A stretch of 64,000 bases of DNA from Agarilytica sp045430305 (GCA_045430305.1 JAILXW010000001.1:1116001-1180000), one strand, 5' to 3'. Positions 1 through 8,548 are shown, counted from the stretch's first letter. Program-made: numbers and translations. Notes: a model not told the origin generated them from the letters alone.

Positions 1-33
1 CACTTTTTAACAACGGGCGATCAAAGAATCAAC

Positions 34-435
34 TTAATCAATGAGGTAACGCAGTACATCCTTCCAGGAAAGTACACCAACAACATCCCCAGCTTCATTT
101 ATTACAGGGAGCAAACTGATTCCATTTTCTAAAAAGTCTGACGCGGCTTTCCGTATAGATGCCGTTGCTTGGATGGTTATCGGAGGCCGAAGGTTTAGCT
201 GCCTTGCTGTGCGCCCCAATGTGAACACATCTTTTTGTGTTTCGGCGGTGGTATTAATAAATGGGCTGACGATACGTAATATATCGCGATCTGACACCAC
301 CCCAACCAACTTGCCTTCTTGCAACACTAAAAGGTGATGAATTTTATTGTCACGCAGCAGGGTTTGCATGTGCCCTACAGAATCTTCTGGAGACACATGA
401 ATTATGCGGGTTGTCATGATATCGGAAACAGGCAT
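34..435 (-). CDS. Two-CBS-domain protein
   Basis: This 133-residue protein is almost entirely a pair of CBS domains, at about residues 1-60 (beginning PVSDIM) and 78-133 (ending in the typical SWKDVLRYL helix). Paired CBS domains usually bind adenine nucleotides and act as regulatory modules. There is no catalytic domain, signal peptide or membrane segment, so it is probably a stand-alone cytoplasmic sensor or adaptor. It starts 25 nt downstream of the HD-GYP gene on the same strand and is probably translated from the same mRNA, which suggests but does not prove a link with c-di-GMP turnover. The two-CBS fold is clear; the ligand and the partner are not. Confidence 0.85.
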   Translation of the reverse strand: MPVSDIMTTRIIHVSPEDSVGHMQTLLRDNKIHHLLVLQEGKLVGVVSDRDILRIVSPFINTTAETQKDVFTLGRTARQLNLRPPITIQATASIRKAASDFLENGISLLPVINEAGDVVGVLSWKDVLRYLID

Positions 436-460
436 AGTCGCGTCTGGCCTTTATTTATTG

Positions 461-1702
461 TTATCTACCGAAGATCAGCCCTTTCTCTTGATAGGCTTTA
501 ATACTTACGCCGTATTCACCGTCGACTAAAGAGCGTTTAATTAGAAACTCTTCTTCGAGATGACCTTCATTAATCTGTATAAGGTTGTAGATTTTTTCCT
601 TACACATGCGCTTGTCTCTATCGAGCACAACGATAATTTTCGGCAAACGGTTTTGTTCTGGGTTGCTTGCCAGCACGATACCAATCATTCCATTTACCAG
701 CTCCACCAACGTACCCGGCGGATACAAACCAACAAACTTAATAAACTCTTTAGCCAACCGGTCATCAAAATGTGTCGCGCGATCCTGAAATATATTTTTT
801 AGAGCATCAGTAGAAGGGATAGACGGTGCATAACAACGCTCTGCTGTCATTGCATCATAAGCATCTACAATGGCGACTATACGTGAGAAGGTTGAGGTTC
901 CGTTACCTTTGATTTTTCTAGGGTAACCATCACCATCCATACGCTCATGGTGGCCGTACGCCACATCTATCGCAGCGGGCAACATTCCAGGGGAAGACAT
1001 CAACAGATTTCGCCCATGCACCGTGTGGGCTTTAATCATCTTAAATTCTTTATCACTCAACTTGTCTGACTTATTTAGAATCTCTGGCGGCACTCGCATT
1101 TTTCCAACGTCGTGGAGCAAAGCACACAAACCCAAATCTTGAAGTTCTTTTTCTTCCAAACCTAAAAAGCGGCCAAAAGACACCGCGTAAATACACACGT
1201 TAATACTATGCTCAGAGGTGTACTCATCCATTTCGCGTACGCGCGACATCCACAGTAAAGCATTGGGATTGCGAATAACACTTTGCACACAACCATCTAC
1301 AGTGTTTTTAGCTTCTTCGGTATCAACCAAGCCCTGCAAAGCGGCTTTTTCCATCAGACCTTTGGTGATTTTTTTTGAAGCGCGATATACACCTAAGGCT
1401 TTTCGATGCTCGTCTTGCGCCTCTACTTTGTGAATGTATTTAACTTTTCTATCTTGCTTAAAATCGCTGGTAAAACGCTCTTCTGGCGGCACCCATTTTT
1501 CTCGGACTGCATCAATAAAAACGTGCTCACAATACTCTGCCACCACCTCGATATCGTCGCGTGATTCAATTAAAAAGCCCTGCATAAGAAAAGGCGTATC
1601 GAGCCAGGGGCGATCTAGCTTGGCGACATACATACCGACACGTAAATCAGAGACATTGATCTCTTTCATTTCATGTTCATTGGTGAATTTGCCTTGACTC
1701 AT
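461..1702 (-). CDS. DUF3391/HD-GYP cyclic-di-GMP phosphodiesterase
   Basis: This is a probable c-di-GMP phosphodiesterase of 413 residues. The N-terminal part (about 10-140) matches the DUF3391 domain that commonly precedes HD-GYP. The HD-GYP domain follows, with the HDVGK metal motif at about residue 197 and the HHERMDGDGYP signature at about 251, both intact, so the enzyme is expected to be active and to hydrolyse c-di-GMP to pGpG or GMP. I chose the ATG at 1702, giving MSQGKF, because AAGGG lies a few bases upstream; an in-frame ATG at 1735 would add 11 unlikely residues. No membrane segment is visible, so it is cytoplasmic. It is the first gene of a likely two-gene operon with the CBS protein. 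Confidence 0.9.
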   Translation of the reverse strand: MSQGKFTNEHEMKEINVSDLRVGMYVAKLDRPWLDTPFLMQGFLIESRDDIEVVAEYCEHVFIDAVREKWVPPEERFTSDFKQDRKVKYIHKVEAQDEHRKALGVYRASKKITKGLMEKAALQGLVDTEEAKNTVDGCVQSVIRNPNALLWMSRVREMDEYTSEHSINVCIYAVSFGRFLGLEEKELQDLGLCALLHDVGKMRVPPEILNKSDKLSDKEFKMIKAHTVHGRNLLMSSPGMLPAAIDVAYGHHERMDGDGYPRKIKGNGTSTFSRIVAIVDAYDAMTAERCYAPSIPSTDALKNIFQDRATHFDDRLAKEFIKFVGLYPPGTLVELVNGMIGIVLASNPEQNRLPKIIVVLDRDKRMCKEKIYNLIQINEGHLEEEFLIKRSLVDGEYGVSIKAYQEKGLIFGR

Positions 1703-1922
1703 ACTAGCCCTTGCCCAGAAAAATATTAGTAGCAATGAATTAGACGCTTAAAACCACTGCTCTCATATCGATTCAGTCGATTGACCGCATTTTTAGTATA
1801 GCTTTGGTTAAAGCAGGTTATACGAAATTCCACTTAAAATTGGCAACAAAACCCAGGAACAATTTGTTATAAATTACGCCAAATTGATTCCTTCTATAAA
1901 AAATAAATTTGTCACCCTATAC

Positions 1923-1949
1923 AAAAAAGCCCCCTAAAAAGGGGGCTTT
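1923..1949 (-). terminator. Intrinsic terminator of esterase 1
   Basis: On the minus strand a 9-bp stem (AAAGCCCCC with GGGGGCTTT) and a 6-nt loop end in a T run, about 25 nt after the esterase 1 stop codon. It closes the esterase transcript before the HD-GYP operon. The esterase 2 terminator at 4911-4938 has the same stem. Confidence 0.85.
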
Positions 1950-1973
1950 GCGTTGAAGCTATGACGCTTCGGA

Positions 1974-4154
1974 TTAGTTACATTGACCGGCTTCGTAATG
2001 ACCCGCCGCAGTCTCTTTCACCCAAGTTGAAGTGAAAAGGTTGTTGAATCCAAGGTTATCTTCACCACCAGTTGTGTAGGCGTACCCCAGGTTGTTGTAT
2101 GCGCGACCTGCCGTTACATGGTCGTAGTTACTGTCATACGTGTCCTGACATGCGAATGGCTCTGGCGTTGGAGTCGGAGTCGGAGTCGGAGTCGGAGTCG
2201 GAGTCGGAGTCGGAGTCGGAGTCGGAGTCGGAGTCGGAGTCGGAGTCGGAGTCGGAGTCGGTGTTGGAGTAGGTGTTGGATTACCGCCACCTGAACACGC
2301 TTGGCTAGGGCCAGCACAAGATGCATCATCATCTTCCCAGCGACACTGACCGCCACCTAGTTGCACTTCAAACAAAGTGTATGACGCAGCGCTGTACTCA
2401 AGGTAACAATCAAGGTAACCAGTGTTGTAGTCGATGTGACCTTCATTAATATGGAACGTGGTGTCACCAAGCGAACCGGCATACTCAGAGACCAAGCTAT
2501 TCGTACTCGCAGTTGTTTCTTGTGAAGAAGAATCTGTTGCTGTTACGCGAATGGTGTAAGTACCGTCGGCAACATCAGAGAACGTCGCGCTGTAGTTACC
2601 AGAACCGTCTACTGCCAAGGCTGCTTGTGTATTCACTACAGCACCGCCAGCAAGCAGTTCAGCCGTTACATCAGTAAGCGCAAGATCGTCAGCCGCAACA
2701 CCACTTACAGAAAGGTCTTGACCAGAAGCCGAACCGTTCGCAGTTATGGTAGGTGCGTAATCAGGAGGCGTACCCACAGTGATCACAGCAGAAGCCGCTG
2801 AACCCGTCGCACCTTGGTCATCGGTCGCGGTCACTTCGATTGAGTAGTAACCATCCGTCAAGCCAGTGAAGCTGTCAGCACAGTTAGTCACATTGGTATG
2901 CTCAGCAACTACCGTAGCACCAGAAAGAAGCTTGGTATCTACTTGAATCACACTCACATCATCAGTTGCGGTACACGCTACAGATGCAGAGTCTGCTGTG
3001 CTAGCGGTTGAATCAACAGTAACAACAGGCGCTGGGTTTTGTGGTTGGCGTAAGTTATTCACTTCCATCCACTCAATCAAGTAGCTGGTGAAGTCGATTT
3101 GCTCGTGGTTCATCCACTTGCCACCGTTAGCAACGTTGTTAGAAAGGCCTGACCCTGAAGGGTATGCATGACCTACGTTGTACATGCTCAACAAGCCTGA
3201 GCGAACGTTACCGTTTGCATCTTCTAGTACAGACTCTTTAACACCCGTTCCGCCGAAGCCTGTCACGTCTGTTTTAGCGCTGTAACTACCCGTTAAGTCG
3301 TAAGCGCCTTTGTATATTTCTAAGTTAATGTCTGCATAGATAGCTGATACCAACGCGATTTCACCCGCATTAGAGTCAGCGTTTGACTTGCCATTTGGGT
3401 TATCGCCTTGAAGATCCATCTCACCAATCGCGGTTAGGGCGATTTGGTCATCTAAAGAGCTTTTTACACCACGAAGGTCAGCTAGATCTTTACAAAGCTG
3501 AGGGCCTTGGGCAATAAGCGTTGAAGAGCTGTCGCCACCGCTGTCTACAGAAGAAAGCGCTTTGCCTTGGTCTGCACCGATTGAAGGGCCAGAAAGTGGT
3601 GCAACACCAGAGAATTTATCAGGGGCGTAACAGGCCAACACATTCGTGATACCACCGCCTGAACTGAGGCCAGTCACGTAAACGCGGTTAGGGTCGATGT
3701 TGTAACCTTGATTCGCATCGAGAATCCAATCCGTTGCAGTGATGATTTTATCTGCTGTATCGAGCGTTTCTTTATTGAAGTCATATGACCCCACGGTTAC
3801 AGAATCGCCAAGAAGACCTGCAGGGCCAGAGTATGCCCAACACTCGGTACCCGCCATACCACCTGACCACGCGGTAGGACGATAAGGTACAACAATGATT
3901 GCGCCGTGCGCTTCAGCCGCAGGCTCAAGGTTCGCGTAATCTTTTAGGATGTCATTTTCCTGTGCACAACCGTGCATAACAAACAATACTGGGCGAGGCT
4001 CGCTGCCTGCCGAGTCAGGGGTGTAAACCCAAGAATTGATTCCAGAAGTGCCCATGGCCACTTCAGAAGATGTCCAACCCGCAAATGCAGTCGAGGCCGA
4101 AATCGCTGCCGCTAAACTGATTGTTGCCGCTGTAATGCTTTTTGCTAATTTCAT
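1974..4154 (-). CDS. Secreted PHB-depolymerase-like esterase 1, multidomain
   Basis: This 726-residue secreted hydrolase begins with a signal peptide ending ASTAFA at about residue 25. The alpha/beta-hydrolase domain (about 28-365) resembles the PHB depolymerase/feruloyl esterase family: an oxyanion-side MHGCAQ motif, the lipase box GLSSGG with nucleophile Ser164, and a GHAYPSG motif with likely catalytic His329. Two Ig-like domains follow (about 375-465 and 467-560), then a Cys- and Trp-containing module (about 570-620), a Pro-Thr linker (about 625-668) and a C-terminal Cys-containing module of about 58 residues ending in GQCN. GGAGA lies 9 nt before the ATG. The substrate (polyhydroxyalkanoate, feruloylated xylan or another ester) cannot be read from sequence. 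It is a close paralog of the gene at 4963-7119. Confidence 0.88.
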   Translation of the reverse strand: MKLAKSITAATISLAAAISASTAFAGWTSSEVAMGTSGINSWVYTPDSAGSEPRPVLFVMHGCAQENDILKDYANLEPAAEAHGAIIVVPYRPTAWSGGMAGTECWAYSGPAGLLGDSVTVGSYDFNKETLDTADKIITATDWILDANQGYNIDPNRVYVTGLSSGGGITNVLACYAPDKFSGVAPLSGPSIGADQGKALSSVDSGGDSSSTLIAQGPQLCKDLADLRGVKSSLDDQIALTAIGEMDLQGDNPNGKSNADSNAGEIALVSAIYADINLEIYKGAYDLTGSYSAKTDVTGFGGTGVKESVLEDANGNVRSGLLSMYNVGHAYPSGSGLSNNVANGGKWMNHEQIDFTSYLIEWMEVNNLRQPQNPAPVVTVDSTASTADSASVACTATDDVSVIQVDTKLLSGATVVAEHTNVTNCADSFTGLTDGYYSIEVTATDDQGATGSAASAVITVGTPPDYAPTITANGSASGQDLSVSGVAADDLALTDVTAELLAGGAVVNTQAALAVDGSGNYSATFSDVADGTYTIRVTATDSSSQETTASTNSLVSEYAGSLGDTTFHINEGHIDYNTGYLDCYLEYSAASYTLFEVQLGGGQCRWEDDDASCAGPSQACSGGGNPTPTPTPTPTPTPTPTPTPTPTPTPTPTPTPTPTPTPTPEPFACQDTYDSNYDHVTAGRAYNNLGYAYTTGGEDNLGFNNLFTSTWVKETAAGHYEAGQCN
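2170..2261. repeat. Hexanucleotide array GGAGTC, about 15 copies, within esterase 1
   Basis: A perfect GGAGTC tandem array (plus-strand reading) of about 15 units encodes part of the Pro-Thr linker, each unit adding one Pro-Thr pair. Length changes keep the reading frame, so slippage would only alter linker length. The bordering units are variants (GGTGTT, GGAGTA) that also occur in esterase 2. Confidence 0.95.
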
Positions 4155-4910
4155 TGTTGTGATTCTCCGAACCTTTTTGTTATTTCCCGGAAGCTATATT
4201 TCTGAGCCGCTTCCTCACCGTGTTAAGTCATACCACTTTTGTGCATCGCACCATTGAGAGCCGTTAAAGTTGTTTAGCGCGACACCAAAACGTGATGTAA
4301 GTCTAACTTTTGGCGAGATATACGCCACCATACCAAAAGGTGATTGACAACTTTTGCATATATGTTATGTGATCTAAAAATAAGGGGTTTTAAGAACCAA
4401 ATTACCGGAACCGGTAAAAACTGATGTTAAATTAGTCTAGGAAGGAATAAACAGATTTTTTGAAGAAACCGATAGAAATAATCAAATCGATATCACCCTG
4501 TAACTAATCTCGTTACCCTCTAAGCACTAACCATTCTTATAAACCAAAAGAATTACCACCCAAAGCGCAACCCGACTGTGCGGGTGCAGCATATTTTTAA
4601 TAATCTAACGCTAAAGCCCACAGTAAAATCTGGCAATTCGGTTATAAATGGCGCCACAACATGAGCCGGTCTTGCCGCTGCACTTACAACCTTCACTTCC
4701 AACCCAGATCAACGCAATTTACAAGGATTAGCTGGAAAAAATGACAGAAACTATGGAGAGGAATCGTCGGGCATTCACTTAAGTCAAACATGGGAAGGCA
4801 AAGCGCAGGAAGCACACCAAGGTGACATAGATAGACACAAGCCTCAGCCCAACAACTGAGGCTTACCTCCCTCAACGCTTACACAGAATTAGCCTAACAA
4901 CCCCAGAACG
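4155..4910. other. Long intergenic region upstream of esterase 1
   Basis: This is about 750 nt without a convincing gene. It must hold the esterase 1 promoter (minus strand) and contains the inverted repeat at 4402-4417. A 60-codon open frame at 4693-4875 (minus) has no clear ribosome binding site and an unlikely composition. I saw no tRNA, insertion sequence or strong sigma-70 promoter for esterase 1. Confidence 0.6.
4402..4417. promoter_or_regulatory. Inverted repeat upstream of esterase 1, candidate operator
   Basis: TTACCGG-AA-CCGGTAA is a perfect 7-bp dyad 248 nt upstream of the esterase 1 ATG. A related sequence (AATTACCGG followed by CGG and an A run) lies at about 7421-7440, some 300 nt upstream of esterase 2. 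Their presence before both paralogs suggests a shared regulator, but could also be remnant homology from the duplication. Confidence 0.4.
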
Positions 4911-4938
4911 AAAAAAGCCCCCTACAAGAGGGGGCTTT
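4911..4938 (-). terminator. Intrinsic terminator of esterase 2
   Basis: The minus strand carries an AAAGCCCCC/GGGGGCTTT stem with a 7-nt loop followed by a six-T run, about 25 nt past the esterase 2 stop. The stem is identical to that of esterase 1. Confidence 0.88.
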
Positions 4939-4962
4939 GTTAGCGTGTAGAGAAAACCAGAC

Positions 4963-7119
4963 TTAGTTACACTGACCCGCCTCGTAATGACCTGCCGCAG
5001 TTTCTTTCACCCAAGTTGAAGTGAAAAGGTTGTTGAAGCCAAGATTGTCTTCGCCACCGACGGTGTGAGCGTAGCCCAAGTTATTGTACGCACGGCCGGC
5101 GGTTACATGGTCGTAGTTACTGTCATACGTGTCCTGACATGCGAATGGCTCTGGCGTTGGCGTTGGCGTTGGCGTTGGCGTTGGCGTTGGCGTTGGCGTT
5201 GGCGTCGGCGTTGGAGTCGGAGTCGCTGTTGGAGTAGGTGTTGGATTACCGCCACCTGAACACGCTTGGCTAGGGCCAGCACAAGATGCGTCATCATCTT
5301 CCCAGCGACACTGACCGCCACCTAGTTGAACTTCAACCATTACGAACTGTGCAGCGCTGTACTCAAGGTAACAATCAAGGTAACCCGTGCTGTAGTCGAT
5401 ATGACCTTCGTTAATATGGAAAGCTGTATCTCCCTCAGAACCCAAGTCTTCAGATACCAAGCTGTTAGTGGTTGCACTAGTAGCTTGCGAAGAAGAGTCT
5501 GTCGCCGTTACGCGAATGGTGTAAGTACCTTCAGCAACATTTGCGAAAGTCGCGCTGTAGTTACCGGAAGCGTCTACCGCCAAACCCGCTTGAGTATTCA
5601 CAGCAGAGCCACCCGCAAGCAGTTCAGCGGTTACGTCAGTCAAGCTAAGGTCGTCAGCTGCAACACCGCTTACGCTCAAGTCTTGGCCAGAAGCAGCACC
5701 GCTTACGGTTACTGTTGGCGCGTAATCAGGAGGTGTTCCAACAGTGATCGAATCAGAAATTGCTGAACCCGTTGCACCTTGATCATCGGTCGCAGTCACT
5801 TCAATTTTGTAGTAACCGTCAGCAAGGCCTGCGAAGCTATCAGCACAGTTAGTCACATTAGCGTGTTTAGCAACAACCGTAGCACCAGAAAGAAGCTTGG
5901 TGTCTACTTGAATCACACTCACATCATCAGTTGCGGTACACGCTACAGATGCAGAGTCTGCTGTGCTAGCGGTTGAATCAACAGTAACAACAGGCGCTGG
6001 GTTTTGTGGTTGGCGTAAGTTATTCACTTCCATCCACTCAACCAAGTAGCTGGTGAAGTCGATTTGCTCGTGGTTCATCCACTTGCCACCGTTAGCAACG
6101 TTGTTAGAAAGGCCAGACCCTGAAGGGTATGCATGACCTACGTTGTACATGCTCAACAAGCCTGAGCGAACGTTGCCGTTTGCGTCTTCTAAAACGGACT
6201 CTTTAACACCCGTTCCGCCGAAGCCTGTCACGTCTGTTTTAGCGCTGTAGCTACCCGTTAAGTCGTAAGCGCCTTTGTATATTTCTAAGTTAATGTCTGC
6301 ATACTTAGCGGATACCAATGCGATTTCACCTGCATTAGAGTCAGCGTTTGTCTTGCCATTTGGGTTGGAACCTTGAAGATCCATCTCACCAATCGCGGTT
6401 AGGGCGATTTGGTCATCTAAAGAGCTTTTTACACCACGAAGGTCAGCTAGATCTTTACAAAGCTGAGGGCCTTGGGCAATAAGCGTGGCAGAGCTATCAC
6501 CACCAGAATCTACAGAAGAAAGCGCTTTGCCTTGGTCTGCACCGATTGAAGGGCCAGACAGTGGTGAAACACCAGAGAATAAGTCAGGCGCGTAACATGC
6601 CATCACATTGACGATACCGCCGCCAGAACTCAAGCCGGTCATATAAACGCGGTTAGGGTCGATATTGTAACCCTGAGAAGGATGCAAAACCCAATTGGTC
6701 GCAGTAATGATATTGTCTGCAGTATCTAGCGTCTCTTGGCTAAATTCATATGATCCAACCGTGACACCTGCACCCAAAAGACTTTTAGGCCCAGAGTAAG
6801 CCCAACATTCTGTACCGATGGAGCCACCAGACCAAGCTGCGGGGCGGTAAGGCACAACAATGATGGCACCGTGCGCTTCAGCTGCAGGCTCCAGGTTCGC
6901 GTAATCTTTTAGGATGTCATTCTCCTGCGCACAGCCATGCATTACGAACAATACAGGGCGAGGCTCGCTGCCTGCTGAATCGGGGGTGTAAATCCAAGAA
7001 TTGATACCAGAAGTACCCATGGCCACTTCTGTGGTTGTCCAATCAGAATATGCGAAGTTAGCCGTTACTGCAGCAGTAACCGCCAACAAACCTTTTAATG
7101 TTTTACTTAGCCTTTTCAT
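4963..7119 (-). CDS. Secreted PHB-depolymerase-like esterase 2, paralog
   Basis: A 718-residue paralog of esterase 1 with the same architecture: signal peptide (ending near NFAYS), alpha/beta-hydrolase with lipase-box Ser164 and His329, two Ig-like domains, a Cys/Trp module, a Pro-Thr linker and a C-terminal Cys-containing module. I place the start at the ATG at 7119, with GGAGA 7 nt upstream, rather than the GTG directly before it. The signal peptide and several stretches differ from esterase 1, while much of the second half of the catalytic domain and the first Ig-like domain is almost identical at DNA level. Part of the linker uses GGCGTT units rather than GGAGTC. It lies head-to-tail with esterase 1 and has its own terminator, so the two are probably transcribed separately. 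Confidence 0.88.
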   Translation of the reverse strand: MKRLSKTLKGLLAVTAAVTANFAYSDWTTTEVAMGTSGINSWIYTPDSAGSEPRPVLFVMHGCAQENDILKDYANLEPAAEAHGAIIVVPYRPAAWSGGSIGTECWAYSGPKSLLGAGVTVGSYEFSQETLDTADNIITATNWVLHPSQGYNIDPNRVYMTGLSSGGGIVNVMACYAPDLFSGVSPLSGPSIGADQGKALSSVDSGGDSSATLIAQGPQLCKDLADLRGVKSSLDDQIALTAIGEMDLQGSNPNGKTNADSNAGEIALVSAKYADINLEIYKGAYDLTGSYSAKTDVTGFGGTGVKESVLEDANGNVRSGLLSMYNVGHAYPSGSGLSNNVANGGKWMNHEQIDFTSYLVEWMEVNNLRQPQNPAPVVTVDSTASTADSASVACTATDDVSVIQVDTKLLSGATVVAKHANVTNCADSFAGLADGYYKIEVTATDDQGATGSAISDSITVGTPPDYAPTVTVSGAASGQDLSVSGVAADDLSLTDVTAELLAGGSAVNTQAGLAVDASGNYSATFANVAEGTYTIRVTATDSSSQATSATTNSLVSEDLGSEGDTAFHINEGHIDYSTGYLDCYLEYSAAQFVMVEVQLGGGQCRWEDDDASCAGPSQACSGGGNPTPTPTATPTPTPTPTPTPTPTPTPTPTPTPEPFACQDTYDSNYDHVTAGRAYNNLGYAHTVGGEDNLGFNNLFTSTWVKETAAGHYEAGQCN
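5153..5200. repeat. Hexanucleotide array GGCGTT, 8 copies, within esterase 2
   Basis: Eight perfect GGCGTT units (plus-strand reading) encode Pro-Thr pairs, followed by mixed units GGCGTC, GGCGTT, GGAGTC, GGAGTC, GCTGTT, GGAGTA and GGTGTT. The dominant unit differs from that of esterase 1, so each array appears to have been expanded separately. Confidence 0.93.
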
Positions 7120-7854
7120 CACAAATTCTCCATATGATGTTTTTGATTTTGGAAGCGATTAAAAATTTGAGCCTTAATCGTTTCCGAGCCGTGTTAAGTT
7201 AAAATATTTTTTTTCTTACTTTGCGATGCAGCACAAAATGTCATTTGTTTTTTATGTGCGCCACAAAGTTGTGAGCCAAGTCTAGCAACCATAAAAAACT
7301 GGGCTACACGACTAAAAGAGGATGGAAATATGAAACCCATATGCTATGGGAAGGGAAAAAACAGCGTTTTTGGAACGGTTTTTTAGGGAGTTTTTGGTTC
7401 TAATATAAAATGCGTCTAGCAATTACCGGGGCGGAGAAAAATCCAAAAACGATAAAATTTTCCGACTCGATAAGAACGATATTCAACAAATATTTAAAAC
7501 CGACATAAACATGTAACGCAAAACGATCAAGCCGATAATTTATCGTTTTAGTAATATTGGCGCTTTTAGCGAAAACAAAAAAAGTACGCAGGTGCAACAT
7601 GACATCGGCAAAAGAATATGACACAAAAAACACATAGGCTTGCGAGCATAGAAAAAGAAAGAGAAAGAGAAAACCAACACCAAAAAATGCGGCGAACCGA
7701 TGAAAAGCTCGGTAGGCTCGTTTAAGAAAAGTTCAATACAACTAAACAAGGCTTACAAAATGACAACAAGAGTGCGGCATCCCTTGCCCCTTTGACCACC
7801 ACTCTTCCCCACCTCTAATGCATAACCACCCCAGCAGACATCACCCACCTCATA

Positions 7855-7920
7855 CCAAAAACCCAAAAACCCAAAAACCCAAAAACCCAAAAACCCAAAA
7901 ACCCAAAAACCCAAAAACCA
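7855..7920. repeat. 8-bp tandem repeat CCCAAAAA
   Basis: Seven full copies of CCCAAAAA (7862-7917) are flanked by partial copies, with no spacer and no variation. The array is noncoding as far as I can tell. Eight-bp units do not preserve a reading frame, so it is a potential slippage tract. Confidence 0.95.
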
Positions 7921-8021
7921 GTGATACACCCCACCTTTATAACCGGCCACATCTACCATATAACTTTTTTATAAATAAAAAGCGCAACTGAGAAGAAATG
8001 ATTTATATGCCAAAAAAATTA

Positions 8022-8050
8022 TTGACTCATGGAACACAAATCACTAAGTT
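8022..8050 (+). promoter_or_regulatory. Possible sigma-70 promoter for a small RNA
   Basis: TTGACT (five of six consensus) and TAAGTT (three of six) are 17 nt apart. The weak -10 makes this tentative; the support comes from the downstream orphan terminator. Confidence 0.25.
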
Positions 8051-8056
8051 AGTCTC

Positions 8057-8369
8057 TAGACACAACTGTTTATTCATCGCTTTGACTTACTAGCTGTTGA
8101 ACACACACAGCCGGAAGAACTCAAAGTGAAAGAGTAAAGAAACAATATAGCTTTCATACAACACATAGAGTCGTTCGTTAGAAAGAGTCGCTGCTTCGAC
8201 GCACATTACAAGCAAGGCTAATTCATACGATACGTAATAAGAAAGCACTTGAGGCGAGCAAGAATACAAAGCCCTTCTATCTATTAGTGAATAGCTATTC
8301 CAGAATCCCTTAGCCCTTAGCCGTGTTAATGGGTCCTATGCGCCCCTTCAACTGAAGGGGCGTTTTTTT
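8057..8369 (+). ncRNA. Candidate small RNA ending at an orphan terminator
   Basis: The terminator at 8341-8369 reads on the plus strand, but no plus-strand gene precedes it within 8 kb; the upstream genes are on the minus strand. A transcript from about 8057 would be about 310 nt long. It has no obvious coding frame, and I do not recognise it as 6S RNA, tmRNA, RNase P RNA or a CsrB-type RNA. The 5' end is uncertain. The terminator could instead block leftward-derived antisense transcription before the chemoreceptor gene. Confidence 0.35.
8341..8369 (+). terminator. Strong intrinsic terminator without an assigned gene
   Basis: A 9-bp GC-rich stem (CGCCCCTTC with GAAGGGGCG), a 4-nt loop and seven T residues make a textbook terminator on the plus strand. 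Confidence 0.9.
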
Positions 8370-8460
8370 GTCCGTCTCTTCTTGATTCAGCCATATCGGC
8401 AATACCTTTTCCAAATAGATCACTTTTCAACCACAAAGAACGTTTTTATTCCCTCAACGC

Positions 8461-8488
8461 ATGACTACTGGTGTTGCTCTGCTATTCT
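8461..8488 (+). promoter_or_regulatory. Possible promoter of the chemoreceptor gene
   Basis: ATGACT and TATTCT (four of six matches each) are 16 nt apart, 60 nt before the start codon. This is weak sequence evidence. Confidence 0.25.
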
Positions 8489-8548
8489 TAGTCTTGGAAA
8501 AAAGTAGTAATTATTAACAACAGTTACTCATTAGGAATAGTAAAACGT

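Larger units (their letters stand above)
7120..8460. other. Gene-poor region between esterase 2 and the chemoreceptor
   Basis: About 1.3 kb without a supported protein gene. It contains the esterase 2 upstream region (with the GTGTTAAGT string shared with the region before esterase 1, at about 7191 and 4221), an A/G-rich stretch near 7650, the 8-bp repeat at 7855-7920, and a candidate small RNA ending in a strong terminator at 8341-8369. Open frames on the minus strand here (for example 7753-7959) are low complexity or lack ribosome binding sites. Confidence 0.6.

Noticed and set aside
2072..2356. Open frames inside the esterase 1 linker, full of Ser-Glu or Arg-Leu repeats.
   Set aside because: They are out-of-frame or opposite-strand readings of the GGAGTC array and have no independent ribosome binding site.
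4693..4875. A 60-codon minus-strand frame between the two esterases.
   Set aside because: Cys- and Leu-rich composition, no clear start signal and no known family; probably noncoding.
5065..5321. Open frames inside the esterase 2 linker with Trp-Arg or Arg-Gln repeats.
   Set aside because: They arise from the GGCGTT array in other frames, not from a separate gene.
7855..7920. A CRISPR array.
   Set aside because: The units are 8 bp and contiguous, with no spacers and no cas genes nearby.
7753..7959. A 68-codon minus-strand frame with a repeated WVFGFLGF pattern.
   Set aside because: The pattern is generated by the CCCAAAAA tandem repeat; the frame has no ribosome binding site.
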